Shown here piece by piece: positions 8,466-16,727 of a stretch of DNA of 64,000 nt. Location of the stretch: contig NZ_CP078089.1 of NCBI RefSeq assembly GCF_022701195.1, positions 2,976,001-3,040,000 on the forward strand, read 5' to 3'. The position numbers and the translations under genes are program-made. This DNA comes from Allobaculum mucilyticum (lineage in GTDB: Bacteria > Bacillota_I > Bacilli_A > Erysipelotrichales > Erysipelotrichaceae). The notes beneath the pieces are model-generated. The model was not told where the DNA came from. It was given only the letters and a program-made list of their open reading frames with translations, and did no database searches. Every line of letters begins with the position of its first letter. Within the stretch, counting starts at the first letter, position 1.

Positions 8466-8833
8466 CGATATTCTCTCCTTGCGCAGGCAGATCCGATTTC
8501 AAGACCGGCTCTGCCAGAAACGCACAATAGAAAAGCCTGTATTGCTTTTTTAACAATAGAGATTCGATCGACAATTCCGATTTGGCATGCCTGAAGATTT
8601 CAGCGACAGGTACTCACGGATCGCAGATCTGGCTGACAAAACGACAGATCCGAAAGGAGAAAAACTGCTGGATCATACTCGTCTGTCTGATCAGGAAGCT
8701 GGGAGACCACAGGAGCGAAAAACAGTCTGATTTATCCTAATTTATCTTTAAACGATTCAATCCGGGCATCATGAAGTTAAAAACATCATCCATGTTGGAT
8801 AATTCATCTTTAACTGAACTCGTGAGAGGTTCA
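8466..8833. other. region upstream of the adenylation operon; possible small ORF
   Basis: This holds the minus-strand promoter region of the adenylation operon, not resolved to boxes. On the plus strand ATG 8587 opens 47 codons to TGA 8730 (start MPEDFSDRYSRIADLAD). The composition is protein-like but there is no ribosome site, so it may be a gene remnant. The target duplication of IS256 copy 1 (GAGGTTCA) is at 8826-8833. Confidence 0.3.
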
Positions 8834-8871
8834 GAGAGTGTAAGGTCTTTTGTGTAAATTCCATCAGGATT

Positions 8872-8900
8872 TCAGGCTGATACAATCAGCTTGAGCCTGA
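8872..8900 (+). promoter_or_regulatory. palindromic leader hairpin before the IS256 transposase
   Basis: TCAGGCT/AGCCTGA and the overlapping GCTGAT/ATCAGC can form alternative hairpins 13 bases before the AAGGAGA ribosome site. Such hairpins often damp transposase translation from readthrough transcripts; that role is inferred. It is present in all three copies. Confidence 0.5.
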
Positions 8901-8924
8901 CAAATTTATACAAGGAGACCACGT

Positions 8925-10172
8925 ATGCCACGTAAAGCTAAAGCTGAACCAACCCTTCAGAAACAGATTGCTTCAACCATCGTTAAGGAATACAAGCCTC
9001 AGACGTTTAAAGAAGCCGCAGACATCATAAAGACAATCTTTGCCCCTGTTCTTGAGGAGATGCTCCAGGGAGAACTTGATTCGCATCTCGGCTATGCCAG
9101 CGGATCGCATGCTCCTAAATCGACAGAGAATCGCCGCAACGGCTATTCGGAAAAGACTGTAAAGTCTTCTCAGGGCGAGCTGGATCTGCGTATTCCTCGC
9201 GACCGCCTTGGTACATTCGAACCGCAGGCAGTTCCTAAAAGAAGCCGGGATATTTCCAATATCGAGGATAAAATTCTGCGTATGTATGGACAGGGCATGT
9301 CGCAGCGCGACATCTCCGATATTATCCAGGACATCTACGGCTTCTCTGTCTCTGCGGACACGATCTCAAACATCACAGATCGCGTTTATCCAGTGGTCGA
9401 TGAGTGGCGTCATCGTCCCCTGAAGAAGTGCTACCCCTTCGTATTCGTCGACTGCCTTTATGTATCGGTCAAAACCGATCGCGGTGCAAAAGAACAGGCT
9501 GTATATGTGGTTCTTGCTTACGATACTGAAGGCTATAAAGATGTCCTCGGCATCTGGATCGGCGAGAGCGAATCCAAGCACTTTTGGATGGAGATCTTTG
9601 ACGAACTGAGAGCACGAGGCGTAGAAGATATTTTCTTCCTGTCCATGGACGGCGTAAGCGGGCTTGAAAGCGGTGCTAAGGCTGTATTTCCGAACGTTAC
9701 CGTACAGCGCTGCATCGTTCATCTGCTCCGCAACTCTCTGAAATACATTCCGACCAAAGAAAAAGCCGGTTTCTGCAAGGACATCAAGAGAGTCTACGGT
9801 GCTTTGAACGCTAAAGAAGCAGAGGCTGCTTTCGATGAATTTAAGGAGAAATGGTGCCGTTATCCTGGTGCGGTAGGCGTGTGGGAACGTAACTTTCATC
9901 ATGTGCGGCAGCTGTTTAACTACGGCAGTGCTGTCAGAAAGGTGATGTATACAACCAATGCGATCGAGTCGGTTAACTCCAGCCTGCGAAAAGTAACAAA
10001 AAAGGGCTCGTTTCCAAGTGAGGATTCAGTTTATAAGGCCTTGTATCTGCGCATTGTGGAGCTCGAGAAGAAATGGCAGGGACGAAGGGTTCCAAACTGG
10101 TCAATGGTACGTAATCAGCTCCTGTGTGAGGAGGAACTGAGCGCTAGATTGGAGAAGTACTCAGCCAGGTAA
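8925..10172 (+). CDS. IS256 family transposase (mutator type), copy 1
   Basis: A full-length 415-residue transposase. The DDE triad is visible as Asp176 (FVDCLYV), Asp242 (SMDGVSG) and Glu348 (NAIESVN). The family C-x2-H element appears in VQRCIVHLLRNS, and the all-helical insertion lies between Asp242 and Glu348. ATG 8925 follows AAGGAGACCACGT. It differs from copy 2 by Lys in place of Asn in the FCKDIK segment. It should be able to move all three copies. Confidence 0.95.
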   Translation: MPRKAKAEPTLQKQIASTIVKEYKPQTFKEAADIIKTIFAPVLEEMLQGELDSHLGYASGSHAPKSTENRRNGYSEKTVKSSQGELDLRIPRDRLGTFEPQAVPKRSRDISNIEDKILRMYGQGMSQRDISDIIQDIYGFSVSADTISNITDRVYPVVDEWRHRPLKKCYPFVFVDCLYVSVKTDRGAKEQAVYVVLAYDTEGYKDVLGIWIGESESKHFWMEIFDELRARGVEDIFFLSMDGVSGLESGAKAVFPNVTVQRCIVHLLRNSLKYIPTKEKAGFCKDIKRVYGALNAKEAEAAFDEFKEKWCRYPGAVGVWERNFHHVRQLFNYGSAVRKVMYTTNAIESVNSSLRKVTKKGSFPSEDSVYKALYLRIVELEKKWQGRRVPNWSMVRNQLLCEEELSARLEKYSAR

Positions 10173-10443
10173 GCAGCAGATCTGGAATCCGCTTATGAAA
10201 TTTTCCTGCGCTTAACCCCTTTACAGCGGGTCCTCGCTCCCCCTGCACCCCCAAGAGACGTCCCCACCGTCGAAAAAATGCCATCCTGGCAGGGACGTCA
10301 CCAGTCTAGCAGGGGGCGCCCGCTATAAAGGGCAGCTCCAGAAAATTTCACTCGCTCATCGTCCGGCGAGGTGTTTTGAACCTACGAAACGGCCAAATGT
10401 TTCAACTACCAAAAACGGATTTACACAAAATATTTGACATACC
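10173..10443 (+). ncRNA. conserved, highly structured 3' region of the IS256 element
   Basis: About 270 bases between the transposase stop and the right end hold no ORF but a long nested stem. CCCTTTACAGCGGG (10217-10230) pairs with CCCGCTATAAAGGG (10319-10332) at 13 of 14 positions. CGCTCCCCCTGC pairs with GCAGGGGGCG (10309-10318). GACGTCCC (10257-10264) pairs with GGGACGTC (10292-10299). TGCCA/TGGCA closes a 3-base loop. The same region is present in the other copies at 32235-32505 and 44527-44797. It may be a strong terminator or a separate structured RNA; expression is unknown. Confidence 0.45.
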
Positions 10444-10542
10444 CGAGGTTCAAAGAAAATGACTGCAATTCATCCAGGAAAAGCTGCATCGAACACAGAA
10501 ATGTAAAGTGCTTTGAGATGATCGCAGACAAGGGGGGGGCGA

Positions 10543-11804
10543 ATGAAAAAGAAAGTAAGAAAAGTGAAGAAGAATGTGAAGATCGCGATGATTGCACTCG
10601 TATGCATGGCCCTTCCGGTGTGCGCGGGTCTGTTTACTCTGAATGCATTCTCTTCAAGTTCACAATTTGAAGTATCTGATTCAGCACAGTTCTATGTTGT
10701 GGGCGCAGATCGCATTACTGGCTATGCAATGGATAACGATGCGCCTTCTGTCTGCGCTGATTCAAAGGTGAAGGTCCTTAGAAAGAACGTGAACTTCAGC
10801 ATAGAGCGTGCAGAACTTGAAAACCGCTATCTGCTATTCACCGATGATGCCTGGCCAAAAGGGAACAGCGAAGGCATCGTCTCTGTAGATTTTGAAAAAG
10901 GAAACGTCCGGTTTTTAAAGACAAAACACAATGCCTATACAGCAGCCGGTGCAAAGGATAACTACTACTTTGCGGTTTCCGCCAGCTCAGAAGACAGTCC
11001 TGTCTGGGTCTATTCTCCGGATCTCAAAGAAGTCAGTGCCGCGACGCTTGATCAGCGAGTCATTCTGTCGAATTTCAAGGCGGATTCATCACCGTTTCTT
11101 TTTACAGGTACAGCTGTAGACCTGTCTGAAGATGCTTCCGGTGCACAGTTCTTTAAGAATTATCTGTATTCCTGAGAGATGACTGATGGGAATTTTATGG
11201 TTAAGAATCTGGGCGAGCTGGAAACGAACAGCACCTGTCAGTACTGGTTTCAGGACACGATTTACAGAAACGGCACTCTCTATGCCTTGTCTCCTGGATA
11301 CCGTCTGCATGAAAACCACCAGCAGGTAATGGATGGAAATATCTACCGATATAATCCGCAAACCGGAACTGGAGAATTCTTTTCTCTTGATGTTCTGGCT
11401 GCCTCACAGATGTTCGATCTTGGAAACGGTCTGGCAGCTGTCGTTCATAAAGGCGAAGGGTATCAGCCTGCCGGAGTGACAGTTTTTAATCTGGAGACCT
11501 GTGCACAGCACTTTGTTCAATGGTCGAGTGAAAATCTGCCCGATGATGATGCCATCAGCGACGTAAAGCTGCTGGATGATTCAACAATTCTGATTCTGAC
11601 GATGCATCAGCTTATTGGATTAGATCTGAATGAGCAGAGAGTCCGGTTTCAGATGGACTTTCCGGATCCGGAGTTTTCTCCGATCCATCTCTGGATCAGA
11701 CAGAACTGAGTGATGGACAGGGCGATTTCTTTCGCTGGCGTGGAGAGGCTGCCCTGACTGCAGACAGAGATATCAGCTTCTTATATGGAATAAAGGGAAC
11801 CTGA
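10543..11804 (+). pseudogene. secreted or membrane-anchored protein of unknown function, interrupted twice
   Basis: ATG 10543 opens a Lys-rich N-terminus and one hydrophobic segment (about 14-36), a signal peptide or anchor. A beta-rich body with YVVGADRITGY, GNIYRYNPQTG and GLDLNEQRVRF repeats resembles propeller-type proteins, but no family is certain. TGA 11173-11175 interrupts the frame after 210 codons. The same frame continues from 11176 to about 11677. There the loss of one T in TTTT (11674-11677) moves it into another frame that runs on protein-like to TGA 11802-11804, just before a terminator. An 8-G run lies directly before the ATG. It is probably one gene of about 420 codons, damaged or phase-variable. 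Confidence 0.6.
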
Positions 11805-11826
11805 ATGGCGATCAGGTTCCTTTTCG
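11795..11826 (+). terminator. intrinsic terminator
   Basis: GGAACCTG/CAGGTTCC with an 8-base loop, then TTTTCG. It overlaps the end of the preceding reading frame. Confidence 0.75.
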
Positions 11827-11992
11827 CGTTTCTGATCATTCGGGAGTGCGTTCTACTCTTTCATTGGGAAGCATGGAAAAAGCGACAAACCTGAAGGCCT
11901 GCCGCTGTGAAATTCTGAATTGTCTGATGGGTTCTGACTGAACAATAACGAATGGAACAACTCCGTTCTCTTCTGGCCAGGGTCGACTGCTA

Positions 11993-13240
11993 TCAGTTCT
12001 TTGATTCGCTGGAAGCTTTGTCTGCATTCTGACCGTGCTTTTCCATGACAACGACCGCAAGACCGTCCAGAGAGGTTTCTTTGAGCTCCATCGGCAGCTT
12101 TTTGCCGGTCAGGTTCATGGTCTTGACGACCATATCAAACGAGACACGGTTTTTCTTGACGTTGCGCAGATACTTGGAAAGACGTGCGGCATCTATGGCC
12201 CGGGTGGAAGCAACCGCATTTCGTTCGATGCAGGGAATCATGACATAGCCCATGACCGGGTCGCAGGTCAGACCAAGGTGATGCTCGAGACCCATTTCTG
12301 CTGCGGATTCAATCTGCTCGTTGCTCAGACGGTTGATCGATGCGACAAATGCAGCACCCATGGCGCATGCAGCACCGACTTCTGCCTGACATCCGGCTTT
12401 GGCTCCGGAAATTGTTGCGTTTTCCTGAATCAGGTTACCGATCAGTGCGGCGACTTTCAGTCCGTTGAGAATTGCCTTGTCCGGCATGCCAAGATCGACA
12501 GAATAATGATAGACAAGGGAGGGAAGAACGCCGGCTGAACCCATGGTCGGTGCAGTCACGACAGTTCCGCCGGAAGCATTCTGTTCGCTTGCTGCGTACG
12601 CATAGCTCTGAACGAGCAGGGCATCACGGTCTGCAGGCGAATCGCAGGTTTTTGCGGATTCATAGAGAGCATAGGCAACACGGTCAAGATGCAGCTTGCC
12701 TGGGAGGGTCCCGGTTTTGGACAGTCCGTCTTTGACGGAGCGGATCATTGCTTTGGCGATTTTCTTCAGATACAGATCGATGTCCTTGCCTTCAACCTGC
12801 GTGACATATTCATCAAGACGCAGATAGTTTTCCTTGCAGTAAGCCTGAATGTCATCCAGCTTGGTATGCGGATAGATGTCCTTGGCGGCTTCTGGCAGTT
12901 TGCCGTCAATCATGATTTTTCCGCCGCCAATGGAGACATATGTCTTGGAAACGGAACTTCCGTCTGGACGGATGGCTTTGATGACCATCGTATTGGGATG
13001 ATCCTGCTGGGTATGAATATCAAAATGAATCTCCGCCTTTTTGGGACGGAGCGTTTTTTTCAGAATGGAATCCGTCAGATGCCCGCGTCCGGTCAGAGCA
13101 AGAGATCCGTAGAGCGTAATCTCAAAGCGCTCGGCATCCGGGACGGAAGCAAGAATATCTTTTGCGGCCCGCATTGGTCCAAATGTATGAGAACTTGATG
13201 GACCCGGACCGATTTTAAACAGTTCGCGTATTGTCTGCAT
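11993..13240 (-). CDS. sdaA: L-serine ammonia-lyase (L-serine dehydratase), iron-sulfur, single chain
   Basis: It converts L-serine to pyruvate and ammonia with a [4Fe-4S] cluster in the cytoplasm. The start is ATG 13240 (MQTIRELFKIGPGPSSSHT), after AAGGAAGG; the frame is open further upstream, but that part is not conserved-looking. The beta-domain signature GPSSSHTFGPMRAA is at the N-terminus. The alpha-domain has TVVTAPTMGSAGVLPSLV and the cluster cysteines in ISGAKAGCQAEVGAAC and TCDPVMGYVMIPCIERN. At 415 residues it fuses what Bacillus makes as two subunits. The gene ends TGA TAG in tandem. It is divergent from the esterase gene at 13580. Confidence 0.93.
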   Translation of the reverse strand: MQTIRELFKIGPGPSSSHTFGPMRAAKDILASVPDAERFEITLYGSLALTGRGHLTDSILKKTLRPKKAEIHFDIHTQQDHPNTMVIKAIRPDGSSVSKTYVSIGGGKIMIDGKLPEAAKDIYPHTKLDDIQAYCKENYLRLDEYVTQVEGKDIDLYLKKIAKAMIRSVKDGLSKTGTLPGKLHLDRVAYALYESAKTCDSPADRDALLVQSYAYAASEQNASGGTVVTAPTMGSAGVLPSLVYHYSVDLGMPDKAILNGLKVAALIGNLIQENATISGAKAGCQAEVGAACAMGAAFVASINRLSNEQIESAAEMGLEHHLGLTCDPVMGYVMIPCIERNAVASTRAIDAARLSKYLRNVKKNRVSFDMVVKTMNLTGKKLPMELKETSLDGLAVVVMEKHGQNADKASSESKN

Positions 13241-13258
13241 GCTGCAGCACCTTCCTTT

Positions 13259-13294
13259 ATTTTCTTCAGTATTTATATTTTCTTCAGTATTTAC
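13259..13294 (-). repeat. 18-bp tandem repeat in the sdaA leader
   Basis: Two adjacent units starting ATTTTCTTCAGTATTTA match at 17 of 18 positions, just upstream of the sdaA ribosome site. This was probably a local duplication. The rest of the 339-base divergent intergenic region (13241-13579) shows nothing else I can name. Confidence 0.7.
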
Positions 13295-13579
13295 TTCAGC
13301 TGTTATTTGCTGGGAATAGACAGTCGGATCAGTCTTATGGCAGTTGTGATGCGTAAAAAAACTGTTTCCTTCGAACCTGCACAGAAAAAAAGAATAAATC
13401 CGGCAGGCGCGAAAGCAACTCTCCCTATATGATAAAGGAAAAGCGACAGACCTGCCTGACAAAGACTGCTCGATTTCGATTCATCTGCATGGTATTTCGC
13501 CTGGCGGCTGTGGATGCCTGCGACAGTCTACAGATTTCTGGTTCTTATGACAGGTTCTGTCGGGAAATTGGAGAATTGC

Positions 13580-14596
13580 ATGCGCATCATTCCTGAAATG
13601 ATTCACCCTGAATTAAGAAAAGTCGGTACTCTTCTGCAAAAGACACCGGATTCCATGACGACCGCAAAGATGAAACGGGCTGCTCTGCTCTATCCGTTTG
13701 TCCGTAAACTCTCTGCAAGACATCTGTTTACGACACAGATTCAGATTCCATCAAAGCAGATTCTTGAAGAAACAAAAAGCGGAATCCTCCCATCTCCTGG
13801 TTCAGCCGCCCAGAAAATCCGGATCCGCGTGATTGGTCCGGAAAACAGCCGGTCAATCCGCGGAGTACTGGTCTGGGTTCATGGCGGCGGCTTTTCGATG
13901 GGCTATCCGGAACAGAACGGACGCTTTTTAAAAGGACTTGCTGACAGACACGGACTGCTGGTTTTAAGCCCCGACTACCGTCTTTCTATTGATGCCCCTT
14001 ATCCGGCTGCATTGAATGATGTCTATGCCACACTTGAAGAAGCTGAGCGAATCCGTCTTCAGCTCGAACAGAAAAGAGGAGCAAGACTCCCGCTGATTCT
14101 AGGCGGCGAGAGTGCAGGAGGCAATCTTGCGGCTGCCTGTGCCATTCTTGCCAGAGATCGAAAAGAGATTCATGTTGACCTGCTGATTCCGCTCTACCCT
14201 ATGCTGGATGATCGGATGCAGACGGAATCCATGAAAGACAATGACGGACCAGTCTGGAATGAAACTAAAAACAGGGAAGCCTGGGAATTGTATCTGAAAG
14301 GTCAGGATCCGGATGCGATCAATCCGTATATGGCTCCTGGACGTCTGGAAGATTTTTCCAGTCTTCCTCCTGCGATTTCCTATGTTGGAAGCATTGATCC
14401 GTTCCGTGATGAGACATCTGAGTGGTTTGAAAAGCTGAATGAAGCAGGTGTTCGCAGTGCGCTGCGCATCATTGACGGCTGCTTTCACGGCTTTGATATC
14501 CTCTTTCCGTTTGTTAGTCCCGCAAGAAAAGCCAGACTGTTTCTGGAAGGACAGATTGAATGGTTCCTGAAAGATTTCAAAAAGTCAGAACAATAA
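13580..14596 (+). CDS. alpha/beta-hydrolase of the hormone-sensitive-lipase (HSL) family
   Basis: A 338-residue cytoplasmic esterase/lipase. It has the HSL oxyanion motif HGGGF (about 101-105), nucleophile GESAGG with Ser at about 178, acid in GSIDPFRDE and His in GCFHGF. An N-terminal helical cap of about 80 residues precedes the core. The start is taken as ATG 13580 because GGAGAATT lies 5 bases before it; an upstream in-frame ATG at 13514 has no ribosome site. Its natural ester substrate is unknown. It is monocistronic, with a strong terminator 27 bases after the stop. Confidence 0.85.
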   Translation: MRIIPEMIHPELRKVGTLLQKTPDSMTTAKMKRAALLYPFVRKLSARHLFTTQIQIPSKQILEETKSGILPSPGSAAQKIRIRVIGPENSRSIRGVLVWVHGGGFSMGYPEQNGRFLKGLADRHGLLVLSPDYRLSIDAPYPAALNDVYATLEEAERIRLQLEQKRGARLPLILGGESAGGNLAAACAILARDRKEIHVDLLIPLYPMLDDRMQTESMKDNDGPVWNETKNREAWELYLKGQDPDAINPYMAPGRLEDFSSLPPAISYVGSIDPFRDETSEWFEKLNEAGVRSALRIIDGCFHGFDILFPFVSPARKARLFLEGQIEWFLKDFKKSEQ

Positions 14597-14622
14597 TCGG
14601 AACATGAATCGATAAAACGAAT

Positions 14623-14672
14623 AACACCGGAAGTGACAGGGGATCTGACCTGTTTCTTCCGGTGTTCTGTTT
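14623..14672 (+). terminator. intrinsic terminator between the HSL esterase and MFS genes
   Basis: AACACCGGAAG pairs with CTTCCGGTGTT, with an inner AGG/CCT pairing, T-rich after the stem. The convergent layout suggests it serves both genes. Confidence 0.8.
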
Positions 14673-14735
14673 ATGAGATTTGTAACGCTGTTTAGATTGT
14701 ATGGATCGAATGACTGAATGGTTTTGTCAGTCGTT

Positions 14736-15992
14736 TCAGTGCGTTTCAGAATAGACAGGATCCGGCAGCTTTGCAGCTTTTGAGAAGACGATGTACCCAA
14801 GCAGAAAGAGAAACGCGAGAGTGCCGACGGCGATATTCTGTTCGCCGGTTACCTGCGTTACGATGCCGACAATCAGCGTGCCAAGGAAGCTTGCACCTTT
14901 TCCGGCGATATCGTACAGACCGAAATATTCGCCAGCCTGATCTTTTGGAATGATGCGGGTGTAGTAGGATCTCGAAAGTGCCTGAATGGCTCCCTGGAAA
15001 AGGCCGACTGCACAGGCAAGAACCCAGAACTGCCAGATGGTGTACATGAACAGGGCGAATACTGAAATGCCGAAGTAGGCAATGATGCCGATTTTGATCA
15101 GCTTTTCTGCGGAGTGGCTTTTAGCCAGATTTCCGAAGAAGATCGCAGCCGGAAAAGCGATAACCTGTGTAAGAAGCAGAGCCAGAAGCAGTCCAGTCTG
15201 ATCCAGACCAAGCGATGTTCCGTAAGCCGTCGCCATATCGATGATCGTATAGACACCATCAATATAGAAGAAGAAGCCAAGCATGAAGAGAAGCACCTTT
15301 TTCTGATGACGGATGTTTTTGATCAGTCCGAACAGTCGACGGAAGGTGTGGGAGAAAACAGCACCATGGACAGGGGTTGAATGAATCTGTTTGTAGCTGA
15401 ACGCAAGCGGCAGGGTAAGAAACGCCCACCAGCCTGCATTGAGCATGAACACAAGCATGATGGCTGTCTGAAAGCTCATATCCAGGTTTTCATAGCCAAG
15501 CATCAGTCCAAGAGAAATGATGAATGGTACGCAGCTTCCAATGTAACCCCAGGCATAGCCCTGGGAAGATACTTCATCGAGGCGATCAGAAGGTGCGACG
15601 TCAACCAGCATGGAATCGTAGATGACAAGCGAGATGGAATACAGAACCTTACAGGCGATAAATAGAATCAGGAAAGCCATCCAGCTCGTTGGCATCCAGA
15701 AGAAGAACAGCAGCAGGGCACCAATCAGTGCCGTTCCAAGAAAGATTTTCTTCTTGCGGTGCGGAAAGTCTGCCAGTGTGCCAAGGACCGGACCGATCAG
15801 GGCAACAAGAACAGTTGCGATACTGGCTCCATACGACCACCAGCTCAGATATTCAGTTTCGCTCAGGCCTCCGGAGGTGGCCAGATAATTAAAGTAGATC
15901 GGCAGGATGGATCCGGCTAGAAGGATAAAGGCGGAATTCCCTGCATCGTATAGAATCCACTTCAGTTCAAGAGAAGTCAGTTTGTTTTTCAT
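14736..15992 (-). CDS. MFS transporter, UMF1/Atg22-type
   Basis: A 418-residue membrane protein with about 12 spans in two six-helix halves. The N-terminal ELKWILYDAGNSAF and the loop GTLADFPHRKKKIF are characteristic of UMF1 (Atg22-like) permeases. Later SRSYYTRIIPKDQAGEYFGLYDIAGKGASFLG marks the second half. Bacterial members are usually of unknown substrate; export of small solutes or amino acids is possible. The start at 15992 follows AAGGAGA. A dyad ATTGTT-N9-AACAAT lies about 70 bases upstream and could be an operator. Confidence 0.88.
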   Translation of the reverse strand: MKNKLTSLELKWILYDAGNSAFILLAGSILPIYFNYLATSGGLSETEYLSWWSYGASIATVLVALIGPVLGTLADFPHRKKKIFLGTALIGALLLFFFWMPTSWMAFLILFIACKVLYSISLVIYDSMLVDVAPSDRLDEVSSQGYAWGYIGSCVPFIISLGLMLGYENLDMSFQTAIMLVFMLNAGWWAFLTLPLAFSYKQIHSTPVHGAVFSHTFRRLFGLIKNIRHQKKVLLFMLGFFFYIDGVYTIIDMATAYGTSLGLDQTGLLLALLLTQVIAFPAAIFFGNLAKSHSAEKLIKIGIIAYFGISVFALFMYTIWQFWVLACAVGLFQGAIQALSRSYYTRIIPKDQAGEYFGLYDIAGKGASFLGTLIVGIVTQVTGEQNIAVGTLAFLFLLGYIVFSKAAKLPDPVYSETH

Positions 15993-16057
15993 AAAGTCTC
16001 CTTACGCAGAAGTGTATCATTCCGACAAAGGCATCTGTTATAAAAGGTAACGATCTA

Positions 16058-16078
16058 ATTGTTGATAAAGTAAACAAT
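16058..16078 (-). promoter_or_regulatory. possible operator dyad upstream of the MFS gene
   Basis: ATTGTT and AACAAT are separated by 9 bases in an A/T-rich promoter-like stretch. A repressor site is an inference. The rest of 15993-16400 holds no gene I can support. Confidence 0.3.
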
Positions 16079-16365
16079 ATTAGATACTTTCCTTTACCTT
16101 TCCGACTGAAAGGGGTTTCCCATTCAGGCTAGATAGATCAGAAATATGCCTGAAGCAGACAGGTGAGTTCAGGCTGAATAAACAATGGTTCATATAGCAT
16201 GACTATGCATTTTTTGCGGCGTATGGCACCTGTCCGACACCGTCTGAAGCTGGCAGAAGTCATTCAGATTTAAAAGACAAAAGAAAGCAGAATATTGAAG
16301 AAACCATCGCTCTGCCCGAATTCGTCAGATTTTTCCTGGCTTTTTTGAGGAATCATTGCCGTCAG

Positions 16366-16395
16366 TTGACGCAAACGCCGGCGATTTGTTAGTCT
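16366..16395 (+). promoter_or_regulatory. probable leuS promoter
   Basis: TTGACG (16366-16371) and TAGTCT (16390-16395) are 18 bases apart, upstream of the T-box leader. Confidence 0.45.
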
Positions 16396-16401
16396 GTCGT
16401 T

Positions 16402-16611
16402 ACAGCGAAAATCCTGAAGCAGTAAAACGTCTGAAAGACTTGCAGAGAGCCGGCGGCTGGTGAAAGCCGGCAGATTTCCCGTTTGAACTCGTCAGGCTAG
16501 CTGGAAGCAGACCTGCTTTACGGGCATGAAGAGCACTGGCAGACTTCGCCGGTGAAGCAAGGTGGTACCGCGTATAGTTACGTCCTTACAGAAGTAAGGG
16601 CGTTTTATTTT
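16402..16611 (+). promoter_or_regulatory. T-box riboswitch controlling leuS
   Basis: The invariant T-box sequence AAGGTGGTACCGCG ends at 16572. It is followed by a terminator hairpin, CGTCCTTAC/GTAAGGGCG then TTTTATTTTT (16581-16611). Stem I includes the GCCGGC hairpin near 16449-16472. The likely specifier is CTC (16488-16490), a leucine codon, in GAACTCG. Uncharged tRNA-Leu should stabilise the antiterminator and allow leuS transcription. The class is certain; the 5' limit is estimated. Confidence 0.9.
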
Positions 16612-16727
16612 TGGCAGAAAACCGGCTTCCGGTTTTATACGCGCCAGTCCCAAAAGCGGATCAGCTGTTTCTGTCTGAAAGCAGAAACGCTCTTCTAAAA
16701 CGCTAAACAATGAAAGGAGCTACTCTC

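Larger units (their letters stand above)
8834..10444 (+). mobile_element. IS256-family element, copy 1 (1611 bp)
   Basis: The ends are imperfect inverted repeats that share TATTTTGTGTAAA, starting GAGAGTG on the left and ending CATACCC on the right. Perfect 8-bp target duplications GAGGTTCA flank it (8826-8833 and 10445-10452). It is the same length as copy 2. At least three bases differ from copies 2 and 3: one in the left end, one in the leader palindrome, and one giving Lys instead of Asn in the transposase. Confidence 0.95.

Noticed and set aside
8587-8730. 47-codon ORF as a missing carrier protein for the adenylation enzyme
   Set aside because: It lacks a phosphopantetheine Ser motif (DSL/GGxS), has no ribosome site, and lies on the opposite strand from the operon.
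10434-10670. 78-codon ORF across the IS256 right junction
   Set aside because: It starts inside the IS end and overlaps the better-supported gene at 10543 in another frame.
13241-13462. 74-residue N-terminal extension of L-serine dehydratase
   Set aside because: The conserved family start is at 13240 with its own ribosome site. The extension contains an 18-bp tandem repeat and no recognisable domain.
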